A stretch of DNA of 64,000 nucleotides, taken from positions 1-64,000 of the forward strand of contig JADJJU010000010.1 of NCBI GenBank assembly GCA_016706365.1. Reading direction: 5' to 3'. Position numbers and translations under genes: made by a program. The stretch is from Saprospiraceae bacterium (GTDB lineage Bacteria; Bacteroidota; Bacteroidia; Chitinophagales; Saprospiraceae). Below are positions 54,727-63,568 of the stretch, one piece after another; the stretch's first letter is position 1, and every line of letters starts with the position of its first letter. The notes under the pieces were generated by a model. The model was given only the letters and a program-made list of their open reading frames with translations. It was not told the DNA's origin and searched no databases.

Positions 54727-55512
54727 CTACTTCCTCTCCTCCCCCTTCGCCTGATTCCACAAAGCATCCATTTCTTCCAGGCTCATTTCTGTCAATGATT
54801 TGGGGGCATTTTTCTCGATAAATTCGAAGCGGCGTTTGAATTTTTGATTGATGCGCTCGAGGGCGGTTTCAGCATCAATGTTCTCGAATCGGGCAAAATT
54901 GATGAGGGAAAAGAAGACATCTCCCAGCTCTTCTTCCCGCTTTTCTGCTGAGAATGAACCGTCCAATGCTTCACGCAATTCGCCGATTTCTTCCATGACT
55001 TTTTCCCAAACCTGATCTTTGTGATCCCATTCAAAACCTACCTGAGCTGTTTTTTCCTGCATCCGCTGGGCTTTGATCATAGCAGGAAGGGAATTGGGAA
55101 CTCCGGACAGCACAGACTTCTTTCCTTCCTTCAACTTAATTTGCTCCCAGTTTTGCTTGACATCTTCTTCTCCATTGACTTTCACATCTCCATAAATATG
55201 TGGGTGGCGGTTGATCAGCTTTTCGCAGATGGCATTCAGGGAATCTGCCATTTCAAAGTCTCCTGTCTCGCTTCCGATCTTGGCATAAAATACCATATGG
55301 AGCATCAGGTCTCCGATCTCTTCTTTGATACCTGCAGTGTCTTTGTTCAGAATGGCGTCGGCAAGTTCGTAGGTTTCTTCGATGGTGAGGTGGCGCAGTG
55401 TTTCAAATGTCTGCTTCTTATCCCAGGGACATTCTGCTCTCAAACGGTCCATGATTTCCAGCAAACGGGCGAAGGCCATAGCGGGAGCAAGATATTTTTC
55501 TGGAATGTCCAT
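54727..55512 (-). CDS. mazG: Nucleoside triphosphate pyrophosphohydrolase MazG
   Basis: A two-domain MazG of 261 aa. The conserved start LRAECPWDKKQTFETLRHLT is followed by the metal-binding EETYELADAI and GDLMLHMVFYAKIG blocks. The second domain has the matching GELREALDGS and ELGDVFFSLINFAR. The enzyme cleaves NTPs and dNTPs to monophosphates. Its length and both domain signatures are normal. It appears to be transcribed by itself. Confidence 0.96.
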   Translation of the reverse strand: MDIPEKYLAPAMAFARLLEIMDRLRAECPWDKKQTFETLRHLTIEETYELADAILNKDTAGIKEEIGDLMLHMVFYAKIGSETGDFEMADSLNAICEKLINRHPHIYGDVKVNGEEDVKQNWEQIKLKEGKKSVLSGVPNSLPAMIKAQRMQEKTAQVGFEWDHKDQVWEKVMEEIGELREALDGSFSAEKREEELGDVFFSLINFARFENIDAETALERINQKFKRRFEFIEKNAPKSLTEMSLEEMDALWNQAKGEERK

Positions 55513-56000
55513 GATATTATATTTAATTGCCTATAGTGTTTTTATAAATCAATATCAAAGTTATATATCCGCAGGTATGTTTATGTTACAAAATGCAATG
55601 AATAAGCAAGACCAACTTTAATTTATTTAAGCAGTAAAAATGACTTTTCAATTTCTAACTTTATTTATTCGAAATTTTTACTTCTAATTTGCCTCAAGCC
55701 GGCAAGGCTCCTACTTTTTGAAATTGCAAAAAGTAGGCAAAAACAATTCCCGCTGTAGAGCCTAATCCTAAAAATGCGTTTGACTTACGCTTAGTCTGTC
55801 AAACTCGCTTTTGGCTTTTCTGGTTCCAGCATATTGTTTACAGGCCATCTCTACATCTGCCCGGTTTCACATAATGCTCACACAGTGACAGCCTTGGCCG
55901 CTTCAGTCAAAACCATTTTTTACGTATTATTCTCTAAGGCGGGATTGTTGCAACATACTCCGAGCTTATGTGCACAATTTAAATTTTCTAAAAGATGTCA
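55513..56000. other. Intergenic region with a perfect hairpin element
   Basis: No gene is visible. CCTACTTTTTG (55710-55720) pairs perfectly with CAAAAAGTAGG (55727-55737), followed by CAAAAAC. This type of element, with a related one at 57053-57078, is as I recall common between genes in Bacteroidota. Near 55933 the word TCTCTAAGGCGGGA repeats one seen at about 3084. Confidence 0.55.
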
Positions 56001-56587
56001 TTACCAATCCAATGAATGCCCCATGACATCCTTTTTGGTCTGGTAGTATTTCAGATTTTCTGCGCGGGGAGGTATCATCAGAGGAACGCGGGAAACAACT
56101 TCAATATCTGAGTTTTCAAAAGCTTTCACTTTTGACGGGTTATTAGTAATGAGGTGAATTTTACTCACCCCCAAATCAGCCAAAATATCCAGCGCATCCT
56201 GATAGATCCTTTCGTCTGCTTCAAAGCCAAGGTGGGTGTTAGCTTCCACTGTATCGAGTCCGTCCTCCTGCAGATTGTATGCTTTGAGCTTATTGATTAT
56301 TCCAATTCCCCTACCTTCCTGACGAAGGTAGATTAGCATTCCTTTATTTTCATATGCCATCTCCATAGCCATTTGCAATTGCGCCCCACAGTCACAGCGA
56401 TAAGAACCAAAGATATCTCCGGTCATGCACTCGAGTGAATCCTTACATAAGCAACTTGTGAAGGATCAAATTCAGAAGACAATAAAACTATATGTGGAAT
56501 AAGCGAATCTGAATCTGCAGCGTATGCGAGAATTTTAAATTTACCAAATTCAGTAGGCATGGATGCTACTACCTGTTGTTGTACCAT
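56001..56587 (-). CDS. ribA: GTP cyclohydrolase II RibA, frame broken once
   Basis: The first step of riboflavin synthesis. The 3' frame starts MTGDIFGSYRCDCGAQL and includes YLRQEGRGIGIINKLKAY and HLITNNPSKVKAF, the GTP-binding and catalytic blocks, with zinc ligands C-x10-C-x-C. Upstream in another frame lie LLSSEFDPSQVAYVRIHS and the ATG at 56587. One extra G near 56431 would join them as VRIHSECMTGDIFGSY, the normal family sequence. The repaired length of ~195 aa is usual for stand-alone RibA. I take the break as a sequencing error. Confidence 0.92.
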
Positions 56588-57352
56588 GTTAAATGTGGAT
56601 GGTCAGGAAAAAGAGTAAACAAAACCAGCATCAATTAGTTGATGAGTTTTGACAGGTTGCTACAGACCTATATGGTAGCCCGGCTTTAGCGACGGCGTTC
56701 GATAATTACCTTGGATGCAGAAAGAAATATGCTACCCAGTAAAAAAGAAACCGTTCCGATGTAAAGTAGACGCATCTGAAAATAATAAAGTAGTAATAAG
56801 GCTTTCGAATGCGAAAATCTACAAATGAAGTCACTTATCAAAACTTTATACCGAATATTTACGTAGTGGGGGTACAATATATTTGTTTAAACATACTGTG
56901 GGGGAACATTTGAAAATAATTTGTCAATTGTAAGAGTCTGTTATTACAAAATTTACAACAAATACAAGTTGATATAAGAAGATTTTCAAGGGTATTGTAA
57001 TCTGAAAGCAGTATCGATTGAATTTGCTTCACAGCTTGTGTATTGGCTTTCTGTACTTTTGTCTTGATACAAAAGTACCAAAAAATCAAGGCTGTTTAAA
57101 CTTTCCTTGTTTTCTACGCTGCTCTCCTCTCAGCGCATGCAAAGCCGCTCGCTTACATAACTTGTCGCCGGGAATAGAATAAGTGTTCTAATTAAATCAT
57201 GAAATAACTCAAAGCTTATTCGTTAGCTCGACTTCTATGCCTGCTTGCTTGTCGTCAAATTCAGAATGACAACTGTGTTACGAGCAGCTTGAAAAGCTAC
57301 GGAAATTTTAAAAGGCCGGGTTTAACAGCCGGGATAAAGAAGATTTTGAGTC
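56588..57352. other. Long intergenic region without a supported gene
   Basis: It holds 765 bases. A perfect hairpin lies at 57053-57078 (GTACTTTTGT with ACAAAAGTAC, loop CTTGAT), followed by CAAAAAATCAAGGC. A TCGTTAGCTCG-type and GAATTCAGAATGACA stretch near 57240 looks like decayed repeat DNA. Frames on the minus strand (56686-56877, 56859-57089) have no protein-like features. Confidence 0.5.
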
Positions 57353-57733
57353 TTATTCTATTTTACTTCCGGCAGGAATAAATTTCAAAGAAAGAGAATT
57401 AACACAATGCCTTGTATTCTTAGCTGTTAACCGCTCTCCGGTAAAGACATGACCCAAATGTCCCCCACAATTATTACACAAAATCTCTACCCTTCTGCCA
57501 TCTGCATCTTTATCTTTTCTCACTGCACCCGGAATCTCATCATCAAAACTAGGCCAGCCACAGCCGGAATCAAATTTTGTATTTGATTCATACAAGGCAG
57601 TATTACACCTTCGGCACACATAAGTGCCTTTTTCATAGTGCTTGTTATACTCTCCGGTAAATGGTCTTTCTGTTCCCTTTTGAAGAATGACATACTCTTC
57701 TTCAGGGGTCAGGGGATTGAACGTATCTGACAT
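57353..57733 (-). CDS. msrB: Peptide methionine (R)-S-oxide reductase MsrB
   Basis: The 126-aa MsrB reduces methionine-R-sulfoxide in proteins. Zinc ligands C40, C43, C86 and C89 are present (YVCRRC and LCNNCGGHLGHVF). CGWPSFDD and the catalytic Cys110 in TRHCVNSLSLKF complete the active site. It is directly downstream of msrA (1 bp gap), so both isomers are covered by one operon. Confidence 0.97.
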   Translation of the reverse strand: MSDTFNPLTPEEEYVILQKGTERPFTGEYNKHYEKGTYVCRRCNTALYESNTKFDSGCGWPSFDDEIPGAVRKDKDADGRRVEILCNNCGGHLGHVFTGERLTAKNTRHCVNSLSLKFIPAGSKIE

Positions 57734-57734
57734 A

Positions 57735-58454
57735 TTAATTCAGTTTTGTGGCAAACTTCTTTTTAAATTTCTGCAACTTAGGATTGATCACATAGACACA
57801 ATAAGGTTGATTCTTATTATCTCTGTAGTAATTCTGGTGGTAATCCTCTGCTATATAAAACTCCGTAAATGCGCTGATTTCTGTGACGACCGGATCTTCC
57901 CAGGCTTCTGCAGCGAAACCGGTTTTTGATTTTTGAGCAATTGCTTTTTGCTCATCATTGTGATAGAAAATGACAGATCGGTATTGCGGACCTGTATCAT
58001 TTCCCTGTCTGTTAAGTGTAGTAGGATCGTGCGTCGTAAAGAATACTTCCAGGATTTCTTCATATGTCACAATCTCCGGATCGAAAACTACCTGAATCAC
58101 CTCTGCATGTCCTGTAATACCCGCGCTTACTTCCTTATAGGTAGGATTTTTTTCAATGCCACCGGAGTATCCCGAAGCAACTGAAATTACACCTTTTAAT
58201 TCCTGATAAATAGCTTCTACACACCAAAAACAACCGCCACCCAAAGTAGCTGTATCTTTCTTACCCGAATAACTTACTTCCTTTACTTCTCTTACTTCTG
58301 ACATTGTTGTTAAATTTTGATCAGCTGACTGACATCCAGCCCAGGTAAATGATTGAGCAATAAAAGCCCACATGAAAAGCGACATAACCCATCTTCCTGA
58401 ACGCCTGGCTCCCGAAGAATAAAAAATGTCTAATGAATTTGCTTGTTGAGTCAT
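57735..58454 (-). CDS. msrA: Peptide methionine (S)-S-oxide reductase MsrA, with lipoprotein-like N-terminus
   Basis: The 239-aa MsrA has the catalytic motif LGGGCFWCVEA (Cys75) and the blocks VASGYSGG, GHAEVIQVVFDP and NRQGNDTGPQYRS, followed by AEDYHQNYY. The N-terminal ~60 residues are extra. A hydrophobic stretch (MSLFMWAFIAQSFTWAGC) ending in Cys may be a lipoprotein signal, so the enzyme could work in the periplasm or outer membrane. The family domain begins at about residue 55, and a second possible start is Met51. It heads the msrA-msrB operon. Confidence 0.95.
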   Translation of the reverse strand: MTQQANSLDIFYSSGARRSGRWVMSLFMWAFIAQSFTWAGCQSADQNLTTMSEVREVKEVSYSGKKDTATLGGGCFWCVEAIYQELKGVISVASGYSGGIEKNPTYKEVSAGITGHAEVIQVVFDPEIVTYEEILEVFFTTHDPTTLNRQGNDTGPQYRSVIFYHNDEQKAIAQKSKTGFAAEAWEDPVVTEISAFTEFYIAEDYHQNYYRDNKNQPYCVYVINPKLQKFKKKFATKLN

Positions 58455-58689
58455 AATTAGAAATTAGGGATGACAACCAGTATAATGAATTATTTATTGA
58501 GCTTTCAAACAAGCATATTAACGAGAAATGGAGGGCTTTGGTTGTCGGGGAAACAAATACAGTGCAGATTTAACCTTTCATTAAAAGAGTTAAACTAACT
58601 TGAGTTCGACGAGGTCAGGGGCTTATGGTTTTGTCATGATTTTTGCATTTGGCAAAAATAACGCCAAAACATTATGTTGTTTTTCTTTA

Positions 58690-58736
58690 CCCTGGATTTC
58701 ATCCAGGGTTACTAAGATTTTGCCACTCTGTGGCAA
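58690..58736. repeat. Paired short hairpins in the intergenic region upstream of msrA
   Basis: CCCTGGAT with ATCCAGGG (58690-58708) and TTGCCAC with GTGGCAA (58720-58736) are perfect. The block looks like a dispersed Bacteroidota element rather than a gene. The remaining bases of 58455-59007 contain the terminator below and no gene. Confidence 0.6.
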
Positions 58737-58819
58737 GTATTTCTTCATTCAAGTTTGAGATTGACCACCGACTCAATCTGTTTTAACTAAGGGTAATATT
58801 AAAAGTGAGGGTCATGGAC

Positions 58820-58851
58820 TAAAAAAAGAAAGAGGACACCTGGTCCTCTTA
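58820..58851 (-). terminator. Intrinsic terminator downstream of the DUF3078 gene
   Basis: On the minus strand AGAGGACC pairs with GGTGTCCTCT around a short loop and is followed by TTCTTTTTTT. It lies about 160 bases past the DUF3078 stop. Confidence 0.75.
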
Positions 58852-59007
58852 GTTTGTATCGACGCGCTGTGAAGTTCTGATTACAAATATTGCACTTGCT
58901 AATCACTTTCTCCATAGACATGTGCTTTACGCCCGCAAAAATATGCAAGCTTTTTATTTGTGCAAATATTTTTGAAAAAAATCTTAGTGTAAAATCAACA
59001 ATAAGCT

Positions 59008-60155
59008 TTAGAATCGATGCATTAATCCCACATTAAAGGACTCTCTGAATTGAGTACGAGGCCCCTGGCTGCCGGTAGACTGGCCTTCTGCATCCACAAT
59101 ATCAAATTTGATATCATCGTCGTAAATCAGCTGTGTAAAGAAATTAGCACTCAGATAATCATTAACTTTCAGTGTGATTACATTTTCCCAGTTGACATCA
59201 ATATTGCCAAATCCCTGAATATGATTAGTGAAAAAATCAGCCTTGGAGTGTACAAAAACATTTTTCAAGACCTCCATCTTGAACTCCATTTTCATAAATG
59301 AACCAAGCTCAATTCGGGTTTTTGACCTTCAAAACCTATTGGTAAATATTGTGAAGCCAGATTTCGATCTGCCACATAAGTTATCTTTGTATTGACCGGG
59401 GAGTAATAAATATTCAGATAAGGCTGCTGAATTTTATAATCCACTCCTGTGCCAATATTTGCAAATGCAGGAGATAGAAATCCGCCAATGTAATCCCCTC
59501 TGCTTCCATCCGCATTGATTTTGTAATTATTATGCATGCTGGATCTGAAGTTCACAAGTGTAGAAAAATTCCAGCGCTCAGAATAATAAACATTGTACTT
59601 GGAATTGAATTCCAGCTGATCCACATTTTTATTGAATTTATGTTTGCCTTGTCTCACTATTCCATATAGAAAGTCTATAGAATTTTGCCAGTCAGTTTTT
59701 TCTTTTTGAAACTTGGCTGCGAGAAATATCTTAAACCCTACGGCAACTGAGCTTATTCCTCCGGCTTTCCAGTAAGGACTAAAGGAGTGCTGAGCAAAAT
59801 TAACATGAAAAGAATTATCAAATAACCACAAAGGTTGCACCACGATTTTAACTGTATCCCTCCTCTGAAATTCTGCCTGTTTCACCTCCTTGGAAGCCAG
59901 TCTTATTTTTTCCCCTTCAGCAATCAACATATAATCTCCTGCAGGAACACCTGTTATGATGGCAATACCTTCTTTATTGACCTTATACCTTTTCCTTTTG
60001 TCCTTTATGCGAATAATACACTCGCCTGCTTTCAGGTTGGAAGGAAAAAGTAATTGAATATATAAACTATCAGAAAGGGGATTTGCTGTTGCAGTTGCTT
60101 TATAAGCAGGTGCTAATATGCAAATGAATATTAGGGTGAAAAGACTTCTCGACAT
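59008..60155 (-). CDS. DUF3078-type outer-membrane-like protein, frame broken once
   Basis: A ~382-aa protein with signal peptide (LFTLIFICILAPAYKATA). A carboxypeptidase-like N-terminal part (IIRIKDKRKRYKVNKEGIA, then GVPAGDYMLIAEG) precedes the DUF3078 beta-rich domain (NFAQHSFSPYWKAGGISSVA, then SIDFLYGIVRQG). The last part continues as MKMEFKMEVLKNVFVHSKAD and ends FNVGLMHRF, a beta-barrel-type end. The break is near 59311 (one T missing; repaired as PELELGSFMKMEF). Function unknown. Confidence 0.8.
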
Positions 60156-60253
60156 TTGTTCAGAAAGGAATTAGCAGCTAAAACGCTTATGGCAGAAATT
60201 CAGTATTCCCTGCAAAAATAATAAATAATCAAACAACGCATTAAATTATTTAA

Positions 60254-60860
60254 TCATGTGTTGTCGCCTCCAAAAGCCATAACAAGATCCTCAACACTCC
60301 ATGCATCTTCCACTTTAAAGTCCCCACTTGAAGTTCTCCTCAGACTATTCAGATATGCTCCGGTTCCCAATTTTTTTCCAAAATCATCAGCGATTGATCT
60401 GATATATGTTCCCTTACTGCACCTCACCAAAAATTGAACAATTGGAGGTTCAAATCCTGCGATTTTCATTTCAAAAATATCTACGAATCTTGACTTGATT
60501 TCTGTCGTCTTGCCCTGTCGTGCTAATTCATACAATCGTTTACCGTCCTGCTGGACTGCCGAATAAATAGGCGGAGTCTGCTCAATATTATTCCTTTTCC
60601 TGGGCCTGTAATGACTCAATCATCTTGGTGCATGGACCGGTACAAATAACGATAACGCCCGTGGCCAGGGGATCCAGTGTACCTGCATGGCCAATCTTCA
60701 ATTTTGGAAGGTCAAATTTGTATTTTGATTTCCACTTGATTTTTGAGACAACATCAAACGAAGTCCAGTTCAATGGTTTATCCACCACGAAGATGGAACC
60801 TTCCATCAGTCGTTCGCGGGTGATAGTATCCTGAGGGGAAAGAAAATATTTAGTATGCAA
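60254..60860 (-). CDS. truB: tRNA pseudouridine synthase B TruB, internally deleted
   Basis: The N-terminal part has FVVDKPLNWTSFDVVSKIKW and the catalytic Asp block HAGTLDPLATGVIVICTG. The C-terminal part has IEQTPPIYSAVQQDGKRLYE, VRCSKGTYIRSIADDFG and GAYLNSLRRTSSG. Between them about 40 residues are missing: LQAQEKE is followed at once, in another frame, by RNNIEQTPP. The family normally has a segment here (usually YTGTFTLG... up to FLGEIEQ). The total is ~200 aa against ~240 expected. This is a deletion of roughly 130 bp plus a frame change, not a simple homopolymer error. It may be an assembly fault or a real lesion. The start overlaps uppP by 11 bp. Confidence 0.85.
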
Positions 60861-61644
60861 TACTGTACCAGATTAGGGAAATGGTGGCTACTGCAAAACA
60901 GTAGTATGAAAAATATTTCAACTGAGCATTGCTCACAAGCTTTATCATCCAGGTACAAGCGAAATAACCAACTACAAAAGCAGCTATAAATCCGGCAACT
61001 AAAGGCATAATTGCCACATCACCCTGAGTCCATGTTCCATCCATAGTATCTTTAGCCATTTTGCCAAATATCAAAGGCAAAACCATTAAGAAAGAAAATC
61101 TGGCTGCTTGCTTACGTTCAATTTTAAGTAAAACTGAAGTAGCTATTGTAGCACCTGATCTGCTTATGCCGGGTAACAATGCTATTGCCTGAGCTATTCC
61201 GATTATCAGAGCATTACCGAACGTTACTTTACCGGTGGTGGATTTTGATTTATCAGCGACAAAAAGTAATAAACCAGTGATATAAAGACAAACGCAAACC
61301 AGAATAATTTGCCTGTCAAATAAGACTTCCAATTCCTCATCGAATAAAACACCAATTAGAGCAGCCGGAACCATTGAAACAATAATTTTCAGGGCAAATT
61401 GCTGATTCTCTCTATCCTTTGTGCTGAAAAGACTAGTCAAAATCTCCCAGATATCTTTACGGAAAACCACGAAAGTGCTTAGCGCTGTAGCAAAATGCAC
61501 CACTACTGTAAAGAGTAAATTATCCTGAGGTTCAAAATCAAGAAAGAATTTGCCAAGTTCTATATGACCACTGGAAGAAACCGGCAAAAATTCAGCAAGT
61601 CCCTGAATGATTCCCAGGATAATAGCGTAGATAATTTGTTCCAT
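60850..61644 (-). CDS. uppP: Undecaprenyl-diphosphatase UppP (BacA)
   Basis: Membrane enzyme of 264 aa that recycles the undecaprenyl carrier of cell-wall synthesis. The motifs are IIQGLAEFLPVSSSGHIEL and LLPGISRSGATIATS, both conserved active-site regions, with about eight membrane helices. The length is normal. It lies between DUF3098 and truB, the usual order in Bacteroidota. Confidence 0.97.
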   Translation of the reverse strand: MEQIIYAIILGIIQGLAEFLPVSSSGHIELGKFFLDFEPQDNLLFTVVVHFATALSTFVVFRKDIWEILTSLFSTKDRENQQFALKIIVSMVPAALIGVLFDEELEVLFDRQIILVCVCLYITGLLLFVADKSKSTTGKVTFGNALIIGIAQAIALLPGISRSGATIATSVLLKIERKQAARFSFLMVLPLIFGKMAKDTMDGTWTQGDVAIMPLVAGFIAAFVVGYFACTWMIKLVSNAQLKYFSYYCFAVATISLIWYSIAY

Positions 61645-61658
61645 CGATGAAAATATCC

Positions 61659-61973
61659 TTATTCAGATCTGGTAAAAATGGCATATATATTGACGCCCAG
61701 GCCCGCCAGAATAAAAATCGGGGCAAGTGTAATTCTTCTGAAACTGTAGATCAATGATGGATCCCAGGTATCCTTATCAGGCATACCGCCACCAAGCATC
61801 AATAAAAATCCTATGACTACTAGCCCCATACCCACACCCCAAAAGATGTAATTTCTCTTACCAAATATTAATGGAACCGCAGTGGCAACAGATACTGAAC
61901 TTCTGCGTGCAGTAGAAGCCGGAGCTGCTTTCTTTACTAATGGTGTACTTTTGGGAGTCTTCTTTGCTGACAT
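61659..61973 (-). CDS. DUF3098 membrane protein
   Basis: A 104-aa protein with a polar N-terminus and two membrane helices (IFWGVGMGLVVIGFLLML and LAPIFILAGLGVNIYAIF). KRNYIFWGVG and DTWDPSLIYSFRR match DUF3098, a Bacteroidota family that usually follows ftsX and precedes uppP. Its role is not known but the conserved order suggests the cell envelope. It starts 14 bp upstream of uppP. Confidence 0.88.
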   Translation of the reverse strand: MSAKKTPKSTPLVKKAAPASTARRSSVSVATAVPLIFGKRNYIFWGVGMGLVVIGFLLMLGGGMPDKDTWDPSLIYSFRRITLAPIFILAGLGVNIYAIFTRSE

Positions 61974-62078
61974 AATTTCTATTTCTCCTGCAAAGCTATA
62001 AAACCTGTACTATTTTTCCCGTATAAGGGAGAAATCTTTATTAACGTACTACTACTAACAGGCTGCAATAGTCAAATT

Positions 62079-62146
62079 GGTGACGCCCCGGCACGGCTGC
62101 GCATGGCCGGGGTGACGTTTTTTGACAGCGAGCTGTCAAAGTGACG
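62079..62146. repeat. Hairpin array 6 with GTGACG linkers
   Basis: Linkers GTGACG lie at 62079, 62112 and 62141. The first spacer pairs CCCCGGC with GCCGGGG and the second TTTGACAGC with CTGTCAAA, so both fold perfectly. This is the clearest case, with GTGACG in place of the GTGATG of arrays 1-4. It lies in the gap between ftsX and DUF3098, which also has a GGCTGTTCA repeat (about 62200-62227) and CAACTTTCAACTT runs. Confidence 0.75.
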
Positions 62147-62346
62147 CTATTGCATGTGGGACAGGGGCAACTAACTCACTGGGTGTTTGCCAATAGCTAA
62201 AGGCCAAAAGCCAACAGCGGCTGTTCAAATAGTAAGCAGCATTTTGCCTTACATTATTTTCTATTGACAGATAACCCCACCTTTTGCCTTTCAATTTTCA
62301 ACTTTCAACTTATACTTATACTTTTTACTTTTTACTTTTTACCTTT

Positions 62347-63228
62347 CTACATCAGGTCTTCCATTCTCATTTTCAAATATCCTGTGATGACAATGAATGT
62401 ACTTGAAACTGTCAAAAGCATTCCACTCAGTAGTATTATACCCGCATTCATCACAAGCAATTCTCTTTTGAGGATATCCATTATTTCTGGTTGATTCTGA
62501 ATAACCCATCCAAAAAGCGTACCCAGTAATATACAGGCAAGCAGGCCGCTTATTAATCCATGAAGCATGGTTTTCAACATAAATGGCTTTCTGATAAAAT
62601 TCCATGATGCACCAACCAATTCCATATTGCGGATTAAAACTCTATTGGAATAAAGTGACAATTTTATAGAATTATGGATCAAAACCAGCGCAATAACCAT
62701 GAATATACTGGCTAATATTAAAATGAAAAACATCATTTTTTCCACATTAGACAAGACGTTGTCCAACATAGATTCCTGATAATATACATCATTGATTTGG
62801 CTAGATTTGCGCTTGAGCTCAGCCTGAATAATGGACAATTCTTGTTTGTTGAGAAATACACCCTCCACATTAAAAGTGAATACATCAAATAGAGGATTGG
62901 GCATATCCAACAATAAAAAGTCCTCACCAAAATCCTCCTTTAGTATTTGGGCAGCTTCATCCTTACTAATGAATTGAATAGAATTCTCTTTGATCTGTGG
63001 CATTTCTGCCATTATTTGTCTGATTTTCTTAACATCATTTTCAGATGCTTTGTCTTTCAATTCTACGATGACATTGATCTTCTCCTTCAAATAATCCGTC
63101 GATTCATTGGTATGTGTACTCAATAGCACAAAAAAGCCAAATAGGAAAAGGACCAAAGACATACTCACTATCGCCGTCGTATAATTAGGACGGGGAAGCA
63201 GTTTCTTGTGATTAGGATTAGATGCCAT
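62347..63228 (-). CDS. ftsX: Cell division protein FtsX
   Basis: The 293-aa FtsX has one N-terminal membrane helix (AIVSMSLVLFLFGFFVLL), an extracytoplasmic domain (residues ~45-165) and three further membrane helices (ILILASIFMVIALVLIH, ISGLLACILLGTLFGW, IILLSGMLLTVSSTFIVI). The block SLYSNRVLIRNMELVGAS is the conserved FtsX coupling loop. With FtsE (not in this window) it forms an ABC-like complex regulating cell-wall hydrolases at division. Upstream of the DUF3098-uppP-truB genes, but separated from them by repeat DNA. Confidence 0.95.
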   Translation of the reverse strand: MASNPNHKKLLPRPNYTTAIVSMSLVLFLFGFFVLLSTHTNESTDYLKEKINVIVELKDKASENDVKKIRQIMAEMPQIKENSIQFISKDEAAQILKEDFGEDFLLLDMPNPLFDVFTFNVEGVFLNKQELSIIQAELKRKSSQINDVYYQESMLDNVLSNVEKMMFFILILASIFMVIALVLIHNSIKLSLYSNRVLIRNMELVGASWNFIRKPFMLKTMLHGLISGLLACILLGTLFGWVIQNQPEIMDILKRELLVMNAGIILLSGMLLTVSSTFIVITGYLKMRMEDLM

Positions 63229-63568
63229 GTTATTAGCTACTTATAATAAATAAAGTACAAATATAGATTTTCTATCATATATAAATATGCTTTCTCTGTG
63301 TTTTTTTACTTATTTGATTTTTATTTACTCAATTCCGTCTTCATTCTTACTTTTCAATTCATTATAAAATAAGCTAAACCACAGTAATGTAAGAATCTGA
63401 AATTGATAGAATTTGATAAGGTCCAAGGAAACATAATTGGGATAACTGACTCAAAGAATCTTAAAAAAATAAAACCCTCAGGTCTCCTATCCTTTATATT
63501 TTATTAATTTGCAGCAAATCCAGCAGGTCAATCAATTTTGACAAACACCCTTTAAAGCAAAACTTTTA
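63229..63568. other. Divergent upstream region of ftsX and nhaC
   Basis: An AT-rich gap of 340 bases with promoters of both genes expected. I see no gene or clear structured element. Confidence 0.5.

Noticed and set aside
56686..57089. Two short minus-strand frames in the gap upstream of ribA
   Set aside because: They overlap each other, run through the hairpin repeat and show no protein-like pattern.
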